Positions 32,430 to 40,490 of a stretch of DNA of 64,000 bases are shown in pieces. Source of the stretch: JAILEN01 sp036723975 (lineage in GTDB: Bacteria > Bacillota > Clostridia > Lachnospirales > Lachnospiraceae); contig DAIMGJ010000001.1 of the NCBI GenBank assembly GCA_036723975.1, positions 124,001 through 188,000 on the forward strand. Direction: 5' to 3'. Numbering within the stretch: position 1 is the first letter of the stretch; every line of letters begins with the position of its first letter. Both the position numbers and the translations under genes were made by a program. The notes under the pieces are model-generated. The model searched no databases. It was not told the DNA's origin and was given only the letters and a program-made list of their open reading frames with translations.

Positions 32430-33587
32430 TTAGTGAATGTTATCGAATGTGTTAACCTTAATTTCTGTTGTTGGCTGGTTGTCAATATCATTAGATACTG
32501 AAACAGTTCCGTCAACCATAGCCTTTACTAATGCGTTGTAATCATCAACAGTAAAGTTTGTCATTGACCATGTATCTGTAGGTAACTGAACATAGTTTAA
32601 TGATGGGTCATCACCTGATACTAAACCAAGGTTTGCAACCTTTCCGCCATACTGAGAGAATGATCCGTCCAATACGGACTGAAGTGTAGAGTTTACTGTA
32701 GCTGCAAGACCCTTCATAGCAGAAGTTACACAAAGATCCTGAACACCTGAATACTCAGCGATTGTACCGGACTGATCAACGTCAACACCGATTACCTTAG
32801 CACCGTCAACTTCCTTAGCAGCATCACATGCAGAAGTATAGATACCACCACCGCAAGCGAATACTACTTCGGTACCACCCTTGTACCAAGTATCCATAAC
32901 AGCCTTGATAGCGTCATCACCGTAGAACTGTCCACCATATACATAGTTAACTTCTACAGCATCAGCCTTTTCAAGTTCAACAGCAGCATCGTTAGCTCCC
33001 TGAATGAATCCGTATCCGTAACGGATAACTGCAGGAACTGCAATACCACCTAAGAAACCAAGTTTCTCATAACCTTCTTTAACAGCAGCATATCCTGCCA
33101 TGTAACCTGCTAACTCTTCCTGATAGGTAAAGCAAGCAACATTAGAAGGAAGTGTGTAATCACCAAGATCTCCTTCAGAAACGTCAAGAGCGATGATTGT
33201 AACATCCGGGTTATCGTCTGCTACAGCAACGATCATTGGTCCGAATAAGTATCCAGGAACAACAACTACATTGTAACCATCAGCTACAGCGTTGTTGAAA
33301 GAAGCGATACGAGCTTCATCTGAATCTTCGGTTGGTTTGTAGTACTGGAAGTCTAAACCGTTTTCTTCAGCAAAAGACTTAGATGCTTCATAAGTAGTCT
33401 GATTGAATGACATATCAGTGATATCACCTGAGTCAGTAATCATAGCGATGCTGTAAGAAGCGTCGCTTTCTGATGCTTCAGAACCTGCACTCTCGCCTGA
33501 TTCTGTGTTTGTGTTTTTGCTTCCACAGCCAGCGAAAACTGATACTGTAAGAGCCATTACCATAAGTAATGAAAGAATTTTCTTCAT
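32430..33587 (-). CDS. BMP-family nucleoside-binding lipoprotein
   Basis: 385 aa. Lipoprotein signal with the lipobox in SVFAGCGSK (Cys about 21), then an acidic Ser/Glu linker and a basic membrane protein (Bmp/PnrA/TmpC) domain from about 45. Blocks: IAMITDSGDITDMSFNQTTYEAS, VVPGYLFG, LGFLGGIAVPAVIRYGYGFIQGAND and VNYVYGGQFYGDDAIK. PnrA-type proteins bind purine nucleosides outside the cell and deliver them to the ABC transporter encoded downstream. The first gene of the operon, with a terminator following it. Confidence 0.95.
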   Translation of the reverse strand: MKKILSLLMVMALTVSVFAGCGSKNTNTESGESAGSEASESDASYSIAMITDSGDITDMSFNQTTYEASKSFAEENGLDFQYYKPTEDSDEARIASFNNAVADGYNVVVVPGYLFGPMIVAVADDNPDVTIIALDVSEGDLGDYTLPSNVACFTYQEELAGYMAGYAAVKEGYEKLGFLGGIAVPAVIRYGYGFIQGANDAAVELEKADAVEVNYVYGGQFYGDDAIKAVMDTWYKGGTEVVFACGGGIYTSACDAAKEVDGAKVIGVDVDQSGTIAEYSGVQDLCVTSAMKGLAATVNSTLQSVLDGSFSQYGGKVANLGLVSGDDPSLNYVQLPTDTWSMTNFTVDDYNALVKAMVDGTVSVSNDIDNQPTTEIKVNTFDNIH

Positions 33588-33667
33588 TTTTTCCCTCCTT
33601 GAGTATTTTAAAAAATCCTATAGGTATTCTAAATTATGTGCCACGAATATTCAACAATGAATTTCAA

Positions 33668-34795
33668 CTAATCACTAATATCTTCATCCATAGCGACAAG
33701 CACTTGATATTCGGGATACGCCGCCCGAACTTCTTCCTTGATTTGTTGATAAACCGCCATACGATCCTTCGCTTCAAAATCGATGACAACATCAAAACTC
33801 ATGGTTTTTTCTTCTTTATTTAAATAGAATCCATGCAGTTGCATGGCATTCGGATATTTTTCCAAACGTCCGCGCAAATCCGTTAGTATCCTCTCAGCCT
33901 CCGGATCATCACCATTATACGCATAAATACCCACAGCCGAAACAATTACCTGATACTCTTCAAAAACCAGATTAAAAATCTTTCGGGATAAATGGTCGAT
34001 GTCCACTGCACTCATCTTAGAGTCCACTTCCACATGCATAGATGCCATATAGGTATCCGGTCCATAGTTGTTTAAAGTCAAATCATAGACGCCCCGCACC
34101 TCTTCCAATTCGCAAATCGTCTTTTTCATGGAAATGGTAAGTTCCGTCTCTGCACGCTCTCCCAAAATCTGGCTGATGGAGTCGCGCATCATATCAAAGC
34201 CGGCCTTTACAATATATAAAGAAATAAGTGCACCCAGTGGAGCTTCCAAACTGACTCCCGCAAAAATAAACACCAGCGCCGCCACTAAGGTAGCTACGGA
34301 AATCACAGCATCAAACAGTGCATCTTTTCCGGATGCCACCAAGGAGTCGGACTTTACTTTCTTTCCGGCAGACGCCACATACAGGCCCAAAAAAATCTTC
34401 ACAAAAATTGCCACCGCTACAATCACCAAAGAAATTGCATTGTATTCCGGAGCGGAAGGATTAAGAATCTTTTTTACCGATTCCACAAAAGCCGTAATAC
34501 CCGCATACATAATAATAATGGAGATCACACTTGTGGTGATATATTCCACCCGGCCGTGTCCGTATGGATGCTTTTTATCCGGCGCCTTGGCCGCAAGTCG
34601 CGTACCCACGATTGTAATTACAGAAGAAAGCGCATCACTTAAGTTGTTTAACGCATCCATGGTAATTGCGATAGAGCCGGTGATATAACCGACAAACGCC
34701 TTAAATCCTGTCAAAAATAAATTTGCGATAATTCCGATGATGGATGCTCGAACCACCACAGCCATTCGCTGCATTGCTTTTTCTTTCGGATCCAT
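33668..34795 (-). CDS. cation diffusion facilitator transporter
   Basis: 375 aa. Six membrane helices in the first 215 residues. The metal-site motifs are ALNNLSDALSS in helix 2 and KDALFDAVIS in helix 5 (HxxxD in many members; here N-x3-D and D-x3-D), after a HPYGHGRVEY block in the loop between helices 2 and 3. The C-terminal cytoplasmic domain is longer than usual. The missing His in the helix 2 and 5 sites suggests selectivity for Mn or Fe over Zn, by analogy with Mn-type CDFs (inference). The upstream AraC gene ends 3 bases away. Confidence 0.9.
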   Translation of the reverse strand: MDPKEKAMQRMAVVVRASIIGIIANLFLTGFKAFVGYITGSIAITMDALNNLSDALSSVITIVGTRLAAKAPDKKHPYGHGRVEYITTSVISIIIMYAGITAFVESVKKILNPSAPEYNAISLVIVAVAIFVKIFLGLYVASAGKKVKSDSLVASGKDALFDAVISVATLVAALVFIFAGVSLEAPLGALISLYIVKAGFDMMRDSISQILGERAETELTISMKKTICELEEVRGVYDLTLNNYGPDTYMASMHVEVDSKMSAVDIDHLSRKIFNLVFEEYQVIVSAVGIYAYNGDDPEAERILTDLRGRLEKYPNAMQLHGFYLNKEEKTMSFDVVIDFEAKDRMAVYQQIKEEVRAAYPEYQVLVAMDEDISD

Positions 34796-34798
34796 ACT

Positions 34799-35701
34799 CT
34801 AGTCCTCCCATTCCTCTTCCTTTTTCTTGATGATTCTTTGTCCCACGCTCTCCTCCGGAGAAAGGATTCGTTCTTCTTCATCTAACCTGCGTTCGTGAAG
34901 AAGTTCTTCTTTCACTCGGTTTCTGTAGTCCCTCGGGGAAACATGATAAGTTTCTTTAAACACCCGGTTAAAGGTACGCTGACTTTCAAACCCGGAGTTT
35001 TCCATGGCTTCCGTAATGGTTTGGTCCGTGTACTTTAAAAGATAGGTGGCATACTGCAACCGGGTATTGTTCAAATACTGGTTGAAGTTCGTATGGAAGG
35101 TTCCGGAAAAAATACGGGACAAAGCAAAAGGACTGACATACAAATCCTCTGCCATCTTTGTAAGAGTAACCTCTTCCGTAAAATGGCCTGCGATATAAGA
35201 AACCACTCGAAAGATTAAATCCTTACTTTCCATTGTCGAGCGATCCACCAATGTAAGACAGGGCAGGGCTCTGGTTAATATAATCTGAACAAAAGCCTGA
35301 TGTAAGGCAAGAGCCGCTTCTCCTTCCGTCTCATCTCTGTATAGCGTCTGAAACGCGTATGCGATATCCGGATGCACGTTTTCTTTTTTTATAATGGGAT
35401 TTTGGGGCGCAAGTTGATGAAGTGTTTTTTGGTAGGCGCCGCACAAAGCAGCTTCCACCAAAATGTATCTGGAACGACACTTTCCCGTATCAAAGACCTG
35501 ATAATGGTGAATCAGTTCCGGGAAAATCACCGCCACATCACCGGCCTCCATATGATATAGTTCAGTGCCGATGCCCACTTCCTGGGTACCCTTGGTGATA
35601 TATACGATTTCCAGTGCCGTATGAATATGGGGCGGCACATGGACGGATTTTTTGTCGATAAAACGGAATTCTTCTGCATTATCTTCGAATACAGCGTACA
35701 T
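34799..35701 (-). CDS. AraC-family transcriptional regulator with cupin sensor
   Basis: 300 aa. N-terminal cupin-like sensor (about 10-100: VPPHIHTALEIVYITKGTQEVGIG, MEAGDVAVIFPELIHHYQV). C-terminal double helix-turn-helix (about 170-270: VTLTKMAEDLYVSPFALSRIF and ITEAMENSGFESQRTFNRVFKETYHVSPRDYRN). The inducer is unknown. It is divergent from the 24-codon peptide gene at 35837 and in line with the CDF transporter gene, so either could be its target. Confidence 0.92.
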   Translation of the reverse strand: MYAVFEDNAEEFRFIDKKSVHVPPHIHTALEIVYITKGTQEVGIGTELYHMEAGDVAVIFPELIHHYQVFDTGKCRSRYILVEAALCGAYQKTLHQLAPQNPIIKKENVHPDIAYAFQTLYRDETEGEAALALHQAFVQIILTRALPCLTLVDRSTMESKDLIFRVVSYIAGHFTEEVTLTKMAEDLYVSPFALSRIFSGTFHTNFNQYLNNTRLQYATYLLKYTDQTITEAMENSGFESQRTFNRVFKETYHVSPRDYRNRVKEELLHERRLDEEERILSPEESVGQRIIKKKEEEWED

Positions 35702-35781
35702 TTTCTTCCCCCTTGTGAAACAAAAGCAAGATTTGGCTACTTTTTACCTCTATATGGCAAGTATTATAGTTAAATTCGCAA

Positions 35782-35787
35782 TATAAT
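35782..35787 (+). promoter_or_regulatory. -10 element of the 24-codon peptide gene
   Basis: TATAAT at 35782-35787. No good -35 lies 16-18 bases upstream, which suggests an activator. The divergent AraC regulator is the obvious candidate (inference). Confidence 0.45.
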
Positions 35788-35836
35788 GCAATTGTAGTAA
35801 AGATGAAAAACAATGAAACGAAGAAGGAGATACGAT

Positions 35837-35911
35837 ATGTTTAAAAAGTTAATCAAGTTAGCAAAAGAAGGTTTAGAAGCATACGGAGAAAGCATCTGCC
35901 GTTTCTACTAA
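35837..35911 (+). CDS. 24-codon cationic amphipathic peptide ORF
   Basis: Encodes MFKKLIKLAKEGLEAYGES followed by ICRFY. RBS AAGGAGA lies six bases before the ATG, a TATAAT lies upstream and a strong terminator follows, so this is a complete small transcription unit rather than a chance frame. The N-terminal half is a Lys-rich amphipathic helix; one Cys lies near the aromatic C-terminus. It could be a peptide signal, a membrane-active peptide or a small regulatory protein. I recognise no family. Confidence 0.65.
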   Translation: MFKKLIKLAKEGLEAYGESICRFY

Positions 35912-35944
35912 AAAGAAAATTTTTTCAGCATCTATATAAAAACG

Positions 35945-35980
35945 AAAGAGGACCCGGTAAACTACCGAGGTCCTCTTCCG
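35945..35980 (+). terminator. terminator of the peptide gene
   Basis: AAGAGGACC pairs with GGTCCTCTT, with an inner CGGT/ACCG pair, followed by CCGTTT. It may also serve the convergent DUF4097 gene. Confidence 0.75.
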
Positions 35981-35993
35981 TTTATAGAATCGA

Positions 35994-36779
35994 TTATTGG
36001 ATAATATTCACTTCACCGACACCAAGATCGATATCAATCTTCTTGGCTCCGCTTCCGGATTTATATTCGTTCTTTACTTTTTCTCCACCGACTCTGGTTT
36101 CGCCCACACCGTTATCAATATCAAAAGTGTACTGGCTCAAATCACCGAGACAGTTTAATTTCACATCACCGGTGCCCGCATCGATATCAAGGCTATCAAA
36201 TGTATTGTTTTCCATAAAGATATCGCCTGCACCGCAGTCTACGCTGATATTTTCAAAGGTAGAGTTCTTTAAATCGAAATCTCCTGCTCCAAGATCTACA
36301 TCAAAGTTTTCTCCGGAAAGATTTTCCAAATTCAAATCTCCTGCTCCGATGTCCAAATCAATGTTTTCCAAAGTTGTATTGGCAGGAATATAAATGGTAA
36401 CCGTAAGCTTTAAGCTCTCTGTACCGGTTGCATCCTTTAATTTGATGTTATCCTGAGCCACATAAAGAGTACCGTCCTTTACACCAATCTTTGGAACCAG
36501 TTTTTCTTTGGTTGCACTGTATTCCACTTTATATTCATCATTGGATGTAGCGAACTTCAATTCGCATGCTCCAACAGATACTTTCACATTTGTAAACTCG
36601 TCTACAGATACGGTGTCGGATAAGGCTCCGCTTCCCACGTCCTCTACATTTGTATGATTACCTGCGGTCCAAAAAGTTCCTGCTTTTGAGAACCATCCCA
36701 TAAAACGAATTCCGCAACTAAATACAACGGCCAATAACGCAATTGTCCAAATCACAGTTAAATAGATTTTCTTTCCCAT
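35994..36779 (-). CDS. DUF4097 family β-helical membrane-anchored protein
   Basis: 261 aa from the ATG at 36779 (RBS GGAGAA). One N-terminal membrane helix (about 5-28), then repeated short strands with the DUF4097 rhythm: IDLDIGAGDLNLENLSG, DVDLGAGDFDLKNS, VDCGAGDIFMENN, DAGTGDVKLN. The GxGD-type repeats should form an outward right-handed β-structure. In Firmicutes such proteins are commonly co-encoded with PadR and DUF1700 proteins and act like LiaG/PspC-type envelope-stress components. Third gene of the PadR operon. Confidence 0.88.
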   Translation of the reverse strand: MGKKIYLTVIWTIALLAVVFSCGIRFMGWFSKAGTFWTAGNHTNVEDVGSGALSDTVSVDEFTNVKVSVGACELKFATSNDEYKVEYSATKEKLVPKIGVKDGTLYVAQDNIKLKDATGTESLKLTVTIYIPANTTLENIDLDIGAGDLNLENLSGENFDVDLGAGDFDLKNSTFENISVDCGAGDIFMENNTFDSLDIDAGTGDVKLNCLGDLSQYTFDIDNGVGETRVGGEKVKNEYKSGSGAKKIDIDLGVGEVNIIQ

Positions 36780-36804
36780 AATTATTCTCCTTTTCCAATG
36801 CGAC

Positions 36805-37284
36805 TTACTCTCTTTCTTCGCCCCAGATGTTTTCAATAATGGTTTTTACAATGGCAGCCACCGGCCAAATAATCCAGGTAATACCCCAATTAAATGTGAT
36901 AAAGCTCCAAATCAAGTAAATACAGGTAATGGTTTGCCAGTACACATCCATTACGGCAGCTACGGTTTTGTTTTCGTAATACACTTCATCGTCGTCATCT
37001 TTGGAACGCTTCTCTTTTTTGCCACCGTAATTCTCATTGCTGCCCGGTGCTCTAAAGGATCCGTCTGCCATTTTTTCAAGTCCAAGGTCAGCTGCGATTT
37101 CATCTAAATTTCCAAAATCGGAAATTACGCGACCAACCGCTTCATGCTCTGCCATTCCCTCTCGCATCAATTCCTCAAATTTGTCTTCGGACAAAGCAAG
37201 TAAATCTTTCTTTGCGTTTCTTACTTCATACGTGTCCGGTAATTTTAAAAACAACGCATCTAAATAATTCTTAATTGTTTCCAT
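36805..37284 (-). CDS. DUF1700 family membrane protein
   Basis: 159 aa from the ATG at 37284 (RBS GGGAGAA). The N-terminal cytoplasmic part (YLDALFLKLPDTYEVRNAKKDLLALSEDKFEELMREGMAEHEAVGRVISDFGNLDEIAADLGL) is the DUF1700/HAAS helical domain. Two hydrophobic segments follow (about 105-150). DUF1700 proteins regularly pair with PadR regulators and DUF4097 proteins, and are thought to relay or tune the regulator at the membrane. Exact function unknown. Confidence 0.88.
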   Translation of the reverse strand: METIKNYLDALFLKLPDTYEVRNAKKDLLALSEDKFEELMREGMAEHEAVGRVISDFGNLDEIAADLGLEKMADGSFRAPGSNENYGGKKEKRSKDDDDEVYYENKTVAAVMDVYWQTITCIYLIWSFITFNWGITWIIWPVAAIVKTIIENIWGEERE

Positions 37285-37304
37285 AATAGTTTCTCCCTTA
37301 CGAT

Positions 37305-37634
37305 TTACGATTCTATAAATTTTTCCACAACATCTTTTGTGATATTCCACTCTTCACATCGCTCTTTGTAGAACTCTTCGCCCTTTTCCGTGATGCGGTA
37401 GTAGGTTCTTTTCTTTCCGTTTTCTCCGGCCTGAGAATAAGACTCAATCAGTTCTTTCTTCTCCAATCTGGTAAAGGCCGAATACAATGTCGTTTCTTTG
37501 ATGACATATTTTTCATCCGTCAGGATACGAATATCTTTTGAGATTTCATATCCGTAGGACGGCGCCCTCCGAAGAAGGAATAATATCATCGTGTCGTTGT
37601 ATCCGCGAATTACGTCGCTGGAAATGTTTACCAT
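37305..37634 (-). CDS. PadR-family transcriptional regulator
   Basis: 109 aa from the ATG at 37634, with AGGAGGTGGG upstream. Winged-helix PadR domain: ILFLLRRAPSYGYEISKDIR, VIKETTLYSAFTRLEKKELIESYSQ and RTYYRITEKGEEFY. The short C-terminal helix places it in PadR subfamily 2. It probably represses its own operon through the palindromes at 37692-37744 and responds to an envelope signal through the DUF1700 partner (inference). Confidence 0.93.
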   Translation of the reverse strand: MVNISSDVIRGYNDTMILFLLRRAPSYGYEISKDIRILTDEKYVIKETTLYSAFTRLEKKELIESYSQAGENGKKRTYYRITEKGEEFYKERCEEWNITKDVVEKFIES

Positions 37635-37691
37635 CGACACCCACCTCCTATTCATTTATTACTTCGTCTGTCGTTGCTTTGTCTGTCGTAC

Positions 37692-37750
37692 TACGACTGT
37701 CGTACTATGTCTGATGAGGTAACTATACTACGACTGACATAGTATGTCAA
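37692..37750 (-). promoter_or_regulatory. padR operon promoter with two palindromic operators
   Basis: Minus strand: TTGACA (37750-37745), 17-base spacer, TATAGT (37727-37722). The spacer is filled by an imperfect palindrome, TACTATGTC-A-GTCGTAGTA (37744-37726). Further downstream lies the perfect palindrome TACGAC-A-GTCGTA (37704-37692). Both share the GTCGTA half-site, suggesting two dimers of the PadR repressor. Confidence 0.75.
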
Positions 37751-37775
37751 CAGATTTTTAAAAAATTTTTTATGC

Positions 37776-37812
37776 AAAAAAACACCCCGGGGATTGCACT
37801 CCACCGAGGTGT
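37776..37812 (-). terminator. potassium channel gene terminator
   Basis: Minus strand: ACACCTCGG pairs with CCGGGGTGT and is followed by a T7 run. It lies just past the channel stop codon. Confidence 0.75.
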
Positions 37813-37818
37813 ATCTGA

Positions 37819-38550
37819 TTATAATTCATATTTACTTTTCTTTCTTGTTATTTCCTGCATGTACGATGCAGTAATAATACCGGTGGGAAGCGCAATTACC
37901 GCCATACCCACAAGGGCAGAAATCATCGTGATGATACGGCCCAGCAAAGTGACCGGTGAGATATCTCCATAGCCGATGGTTGTAATGGAAATCGTTGCCC
38001 AATACAGCGCATCAAAAAAGGTATCAAACAAATTCGGTTCCAATTGGAACATCAGCATTGCGGAAATAAAAATATAGATAACCACCAAGATAAATACCGC
38101 TTCCAATTGCTTTCGAACTTTGCGAAGTACATTGGTAATGGTTACCATGACCTTGGAGTATCGCACCAGCTTTACCACACGGAAGACACGGAACAATCGA
38201 AGGAGTGCCAGTCCCGCCAGGGCACGATAAAAAACAGAAATCACCGGCACAATGGATAACAAATCAAAAATTGCAAGCGGTGATAAAATGTATGCCACAT
38301 ACGCCTTATAGCTTTTATATCCCATCTTATAATCCGCCGTATACAGACGAAATCCATAATCGATAATAAACAAAACGCTCGTTACAACATCAATCAATAA
38401 GACAAAATAATTCTCGTGCTTTAACATCATCGGAATCAGACCGACAACAACTGCCGTTGTCATCAAAAGGTCATAAGCACGTGAAGCCGGGTCGTTCGTT
38501 CCCGACGGTTCTAAGATTTCATAAATACGTCGTTTTAGTTCCAGTTTCAT
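37819..38550 (-). CDS. voltage-gated-type potassium channel
   Basis: 243 aa from the ATG at 38550, with GGGGGAG upstream. Six membrane segments. The S4-like segment carries spaced Arg residues (LALLRLFRVFRVVKLVRYSK). The pore loop has the K+ selectivity filter TIGYGD (about residue 198), followed by the last helix. It has no large cytoplasmic regulatory domain. It conducts K+ and may sense voltage. A 47-aa membrane protein gene lies 16 bases upstream in the same operon. Confidence 0.92.
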   Translation of the reverse strand: MKLELKRRIYEILEPSGTNDPASRAYDLLMTTAVVVGLIPMMLKHENYFVLLIDVVTSVLFIIDYGFRLYTADYKMGYKSYKAYVAYILSPLAIFDLLSIVPVISVFYRALAGLALLRLFRVFRVVKLVRYSKVMVTITNVLRKVRKQLEAVFILVVIYIFISAMLMFQLEPNLFDTFFDALYWATISITTIGYGDISPVTLLGRIITMISALVGMAVIALPTGIITASYMQEITRKKSKYEL

Positions 38551-38566
38551 TTTCTCCCCCTGTCTC

Positions 38567-38710
38567 CTAATGATACACCAAAGCTCCCACACCGAGAATC
38601 ATAAGGATAACTGAAATAACCACACAAATACCAACAAAAGCGCGAGTCCATTTGATATGTCTGTTTTCAACCAATCCGGAATCCGTAATCAAATGCTTGC
38701 TTTGTTCCAT
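38567..38710 (-). CDS. 47-aa single-pass membrane microprotein
   Basis: Start MEQSKHLITDSGLVENRHIKW; then a single hydrophobic helix (AFVGICVVISVILMILGVGALVY) to the C-terminus. RBS GGGGGGAG lies upstream, and TATAAT with a TTGCGA -35 lies further up. It ends 16 bases before the potassium channel start, so they are co-transcribed. It may be a channel-associated subunit. The family is unknown to me, and the reading rests on the RBS, composition and position. Confidence 0.7.
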   Translation of the reverse strand: MEQSKHLITDSGLVENRHIKWTRAFVGICVVISVILMILGVGALVYH

Positions 38711-38945
38711 GTGCCTCTCCCCCCTTTTAACCAAAATCGTCTATTCAACCCATTTTTATTATATCCAAAAACAACATATTTTCGCAATCCGTGGATAATC
38801 TGAAATTTAAGTTTTATTTAAGGTTTGCATTCTATGATGGTAGCGTCAAATGAAACACTCCTCAAAATTTAGTTTCTTTTGATGCATTTTTTCATATTAC
38901 TCTCCCCAAAGAAAGCCGACTCAAACGAGCCGGCTTTCTTTATCT
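38711..38945. other. intergenic region
   Basis: Contains the promoter of the microprotein-channel operon and the hairpin at 38908-38941. I see no longer gene. An 8-codon frame with GGGGAGAG upstream (38892-38865, minus strand) is too short to call. Confidence 0.5.
38908..38941. terminator. terminator of the GntR/ABC operon
   Basis: AAAGAAAGCCG-A-CTC pairs with GAG-C-CGGCTTTCTTT. It lies just past the stop of the last gene of the operon. Confidence 0.8.
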
Positions 38946-39443
38946 CTACTTCACAAACTTAATGTCCAGTTCGTAAAGCAGATAAGGAATCATGATGATG
39001 GCAGCTATTGATTCTATGTATGCCAAAACTGCTCTTCTCATGCCAAAGGGTATGTCATAGGCTCTTCCTATCAGGATTCCCATGGTTGTAAAAAAGATAA
39101 CCAAAACGGTTGATTTCAGTTCAAAGGGTATCACAATGTTTCTTAAATACTTCGCCCACTCTCTTTTTTCAATTCCGGTGTACTTAATTGCACTCCACAC
39201 ATTTTTTTGAACATTGTTTTCCCTGATAGAAGTATATGCCATAGTTCTTCCTTTTATCGCTAGAAATCCCCAAAGCAGGCCAAAAAGAATAATTCTAATC
39301 CCCGTAGGATTTGAATAAACAATAATCGACATCGAAGCACCCAGCGTCATCTCTATCCACGCAACTATTTTTGCAAGCAAAAATCGCATATTATTTTCAT
39401 TCAATTTCTCATAGAATAAATCCAGTCTTTCTTTTGCTCTCAT
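38946..39443 (-). CDS. membrane protein of the GntR/ABC operon
   Basis: 165 aa. Three or four hydrophobic segments (LLAKIVAWIEMTLGASMSIIVY, IRIILFGLLWGFLAI, STVLVIFFTTMGILIG, VLAYIESIAAIIMIPYLLYEL). No known motif. Its start overlaps the stop of the second ABC ATPase by 4 bases, so it is probably the small permease partner of that ATPase. Fifth gene of the operon. Confidence 0.7.
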   Translation of the reverse strand: MRAKERLDLFYEKLNENNMRFLLAKIVAWIEMTLGASMSIIVYSNPTGIRIILFGLLWGFLAIKGRTMAYTSIRENNVQKNVWSAIKYTGIEKREWAKYLRNIVIPFELKSTVLVIFFTTMGILIGRAYDIPFGMRRAVLAYIESIAAIIMIPYLLYELDIKFVK

Positions 39444-40129
39444 ACATCCACCGTTCTTTCCACTGTTTCGCCCAATACCACCGTTGCTTTGTCATATTGC
39501 AGAAGTTCCCCATTATCGAGAACTGCAACAAAATCTGCTCTTCTTCTCATATCCTCCTCAATATGTGATGTTAAAAGCACGGATGTTTTTCCATCCAAAA
39601 TCAGTTCCGAAAGCACATCGTAAAACTCCCTTCGAAAGACTGCATCCATCCCGGCTGTTGGCTCATCCATAATGTAGAGTTTGGGATGGCAGGAAATTGC
39701 AAACGCAAGCTGCCACTTTATTTTCTCTGCCCGTGAAAGATTTTGGTAAAACCGGTTTTTGGGAATATGAAATCTGTCCAGCTCTTTTTCATAAGCCTCC
39801 ACGTCAAACCGTTCGTTTAAATATCCCAGCAATCGTCCATTATCATAGGCGGTACGCTCATCAAAAAGTTTTCGGTTTTCCGAAATATACCCCACATTTT
39901 TTAAAAATCCGCTGTAGTCATCTTTTATGTTATCCCCATTAAAAAAGATGCTTCCATTGTAATTTCCATTCATAATATAATGAATCAGTGTGGTTTTACC
40001 GGCTCCGTTTTTCCCCATTAATCCGGTAATATGTCCTTCCGGAACAACAAGATTTATGTTTTTCAACTTAAACCCGATTCTCTTTCCGGACACTTTTTCT
40101 ATATGCAATCCCATCTCATTCGTCTTCAT
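39440..40129 (-). CDS. ABC transporter ATP-binding protein (second of the operon)
   Basis: 229 aa from the ATG at 40129, with AGAGGG five bases upstream; it overlaps the GntR gene by 14 bases. Walker A GKNGAGKTT, Q-loop YISENRKLF, signature LSRAEKIKWQLAFA (atypical, LSRAE for LSGGQ), Walker B LYIMDEPTAGMD and switch His LLTSHIEEDM. Related to YtrB/BcrA-type ATPases. It should drive the small membrane protein that follows. Confidence 0.9.
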   Translation of the reverse strand: MKTNEMGLHIEKVSGKRIGFKLKNINLVVPEGHITGLMGKNGAGKTTLIHYIMNGNYNGSIFFNGDNIKDDYSGFLKNVGYISENRKLFDERTAYDNGRLLGYLNERFDVEAYEKELDRFHIPKNRFYQNLSRAEKIKWQLAFAISCHPKLYIMDEPTAGMDAVFRREFYDVLSELILDGKTSVLLTSHIEEDMRRRADFVAVLDNGELLQYDKATVVLGETVERTVDV

Positions 40130-40490
40130 ACAATCCCTCTGCCATTTCCTTAAATTCCGATAAGGATAGATTCGCTTTTTTTGCATCCGCAATCAATTCG
40201 CTCAAACGCTTTTCTATCATAACCAGCTGCTTTTCCCGAAGATAATCCGTGTTGTACTCACACACATAAAACCCTTTTCCCGGAACCGCCCGAATCAGTC
40301 CATCCTTTTCCAATTCTTCATAGGCACGCTTGGTGGTAATCACAGACACCCCCAGTTCAGCCGCCAAACTTCGGATGGAGGGAAGTGCTTCGTCCGCCGA
40401 CAGTTCTCCCGTTACGATTGCATTTTTCATTTCGTTTACAATCTGCTCATAGATTGCCAGTGTACCCTGTGGTCTTATTGTAATCTTCAT
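40116..40490 (-). CDS. GntR-family regulator, YtrA subfamily
   Basis: 124 aa. Winged helix (about 10-75: IYEQIVNEMKNAIVTGELSADEALPSIRSLAAELGVSVITTKRAYEELEKDGLIRAVPGKGFYV) with the short helical C-terminus of the YtrA group. YtrA regulators are nearly always encoded with ABC transporters and repress them; the signal is often cell-wall-active antibiotics. Overlaps both neighbours, so it is translated as part of the operon. The likely operator is at 41921-41939. Confidence 0.93.
   Translation of the reverse strand: MKITIRPQGTLAIYEQIVNEMKNAIVTGELSADEALPSIRSLAAELGVSVITTKRAYEELEKDGLIRAVPGKGFYVCEYNTDYLREKQLVMIEKRLSELIADAKKANLSLSEFKEMAEGLYEDE

Noticed and set aside
33588..33667. Purine or other riboswitch before the BMP lipoprotein gene
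   Set aside because: Only 80 bases separate it from the neighbouring gene, and no riboswitch core is visible.
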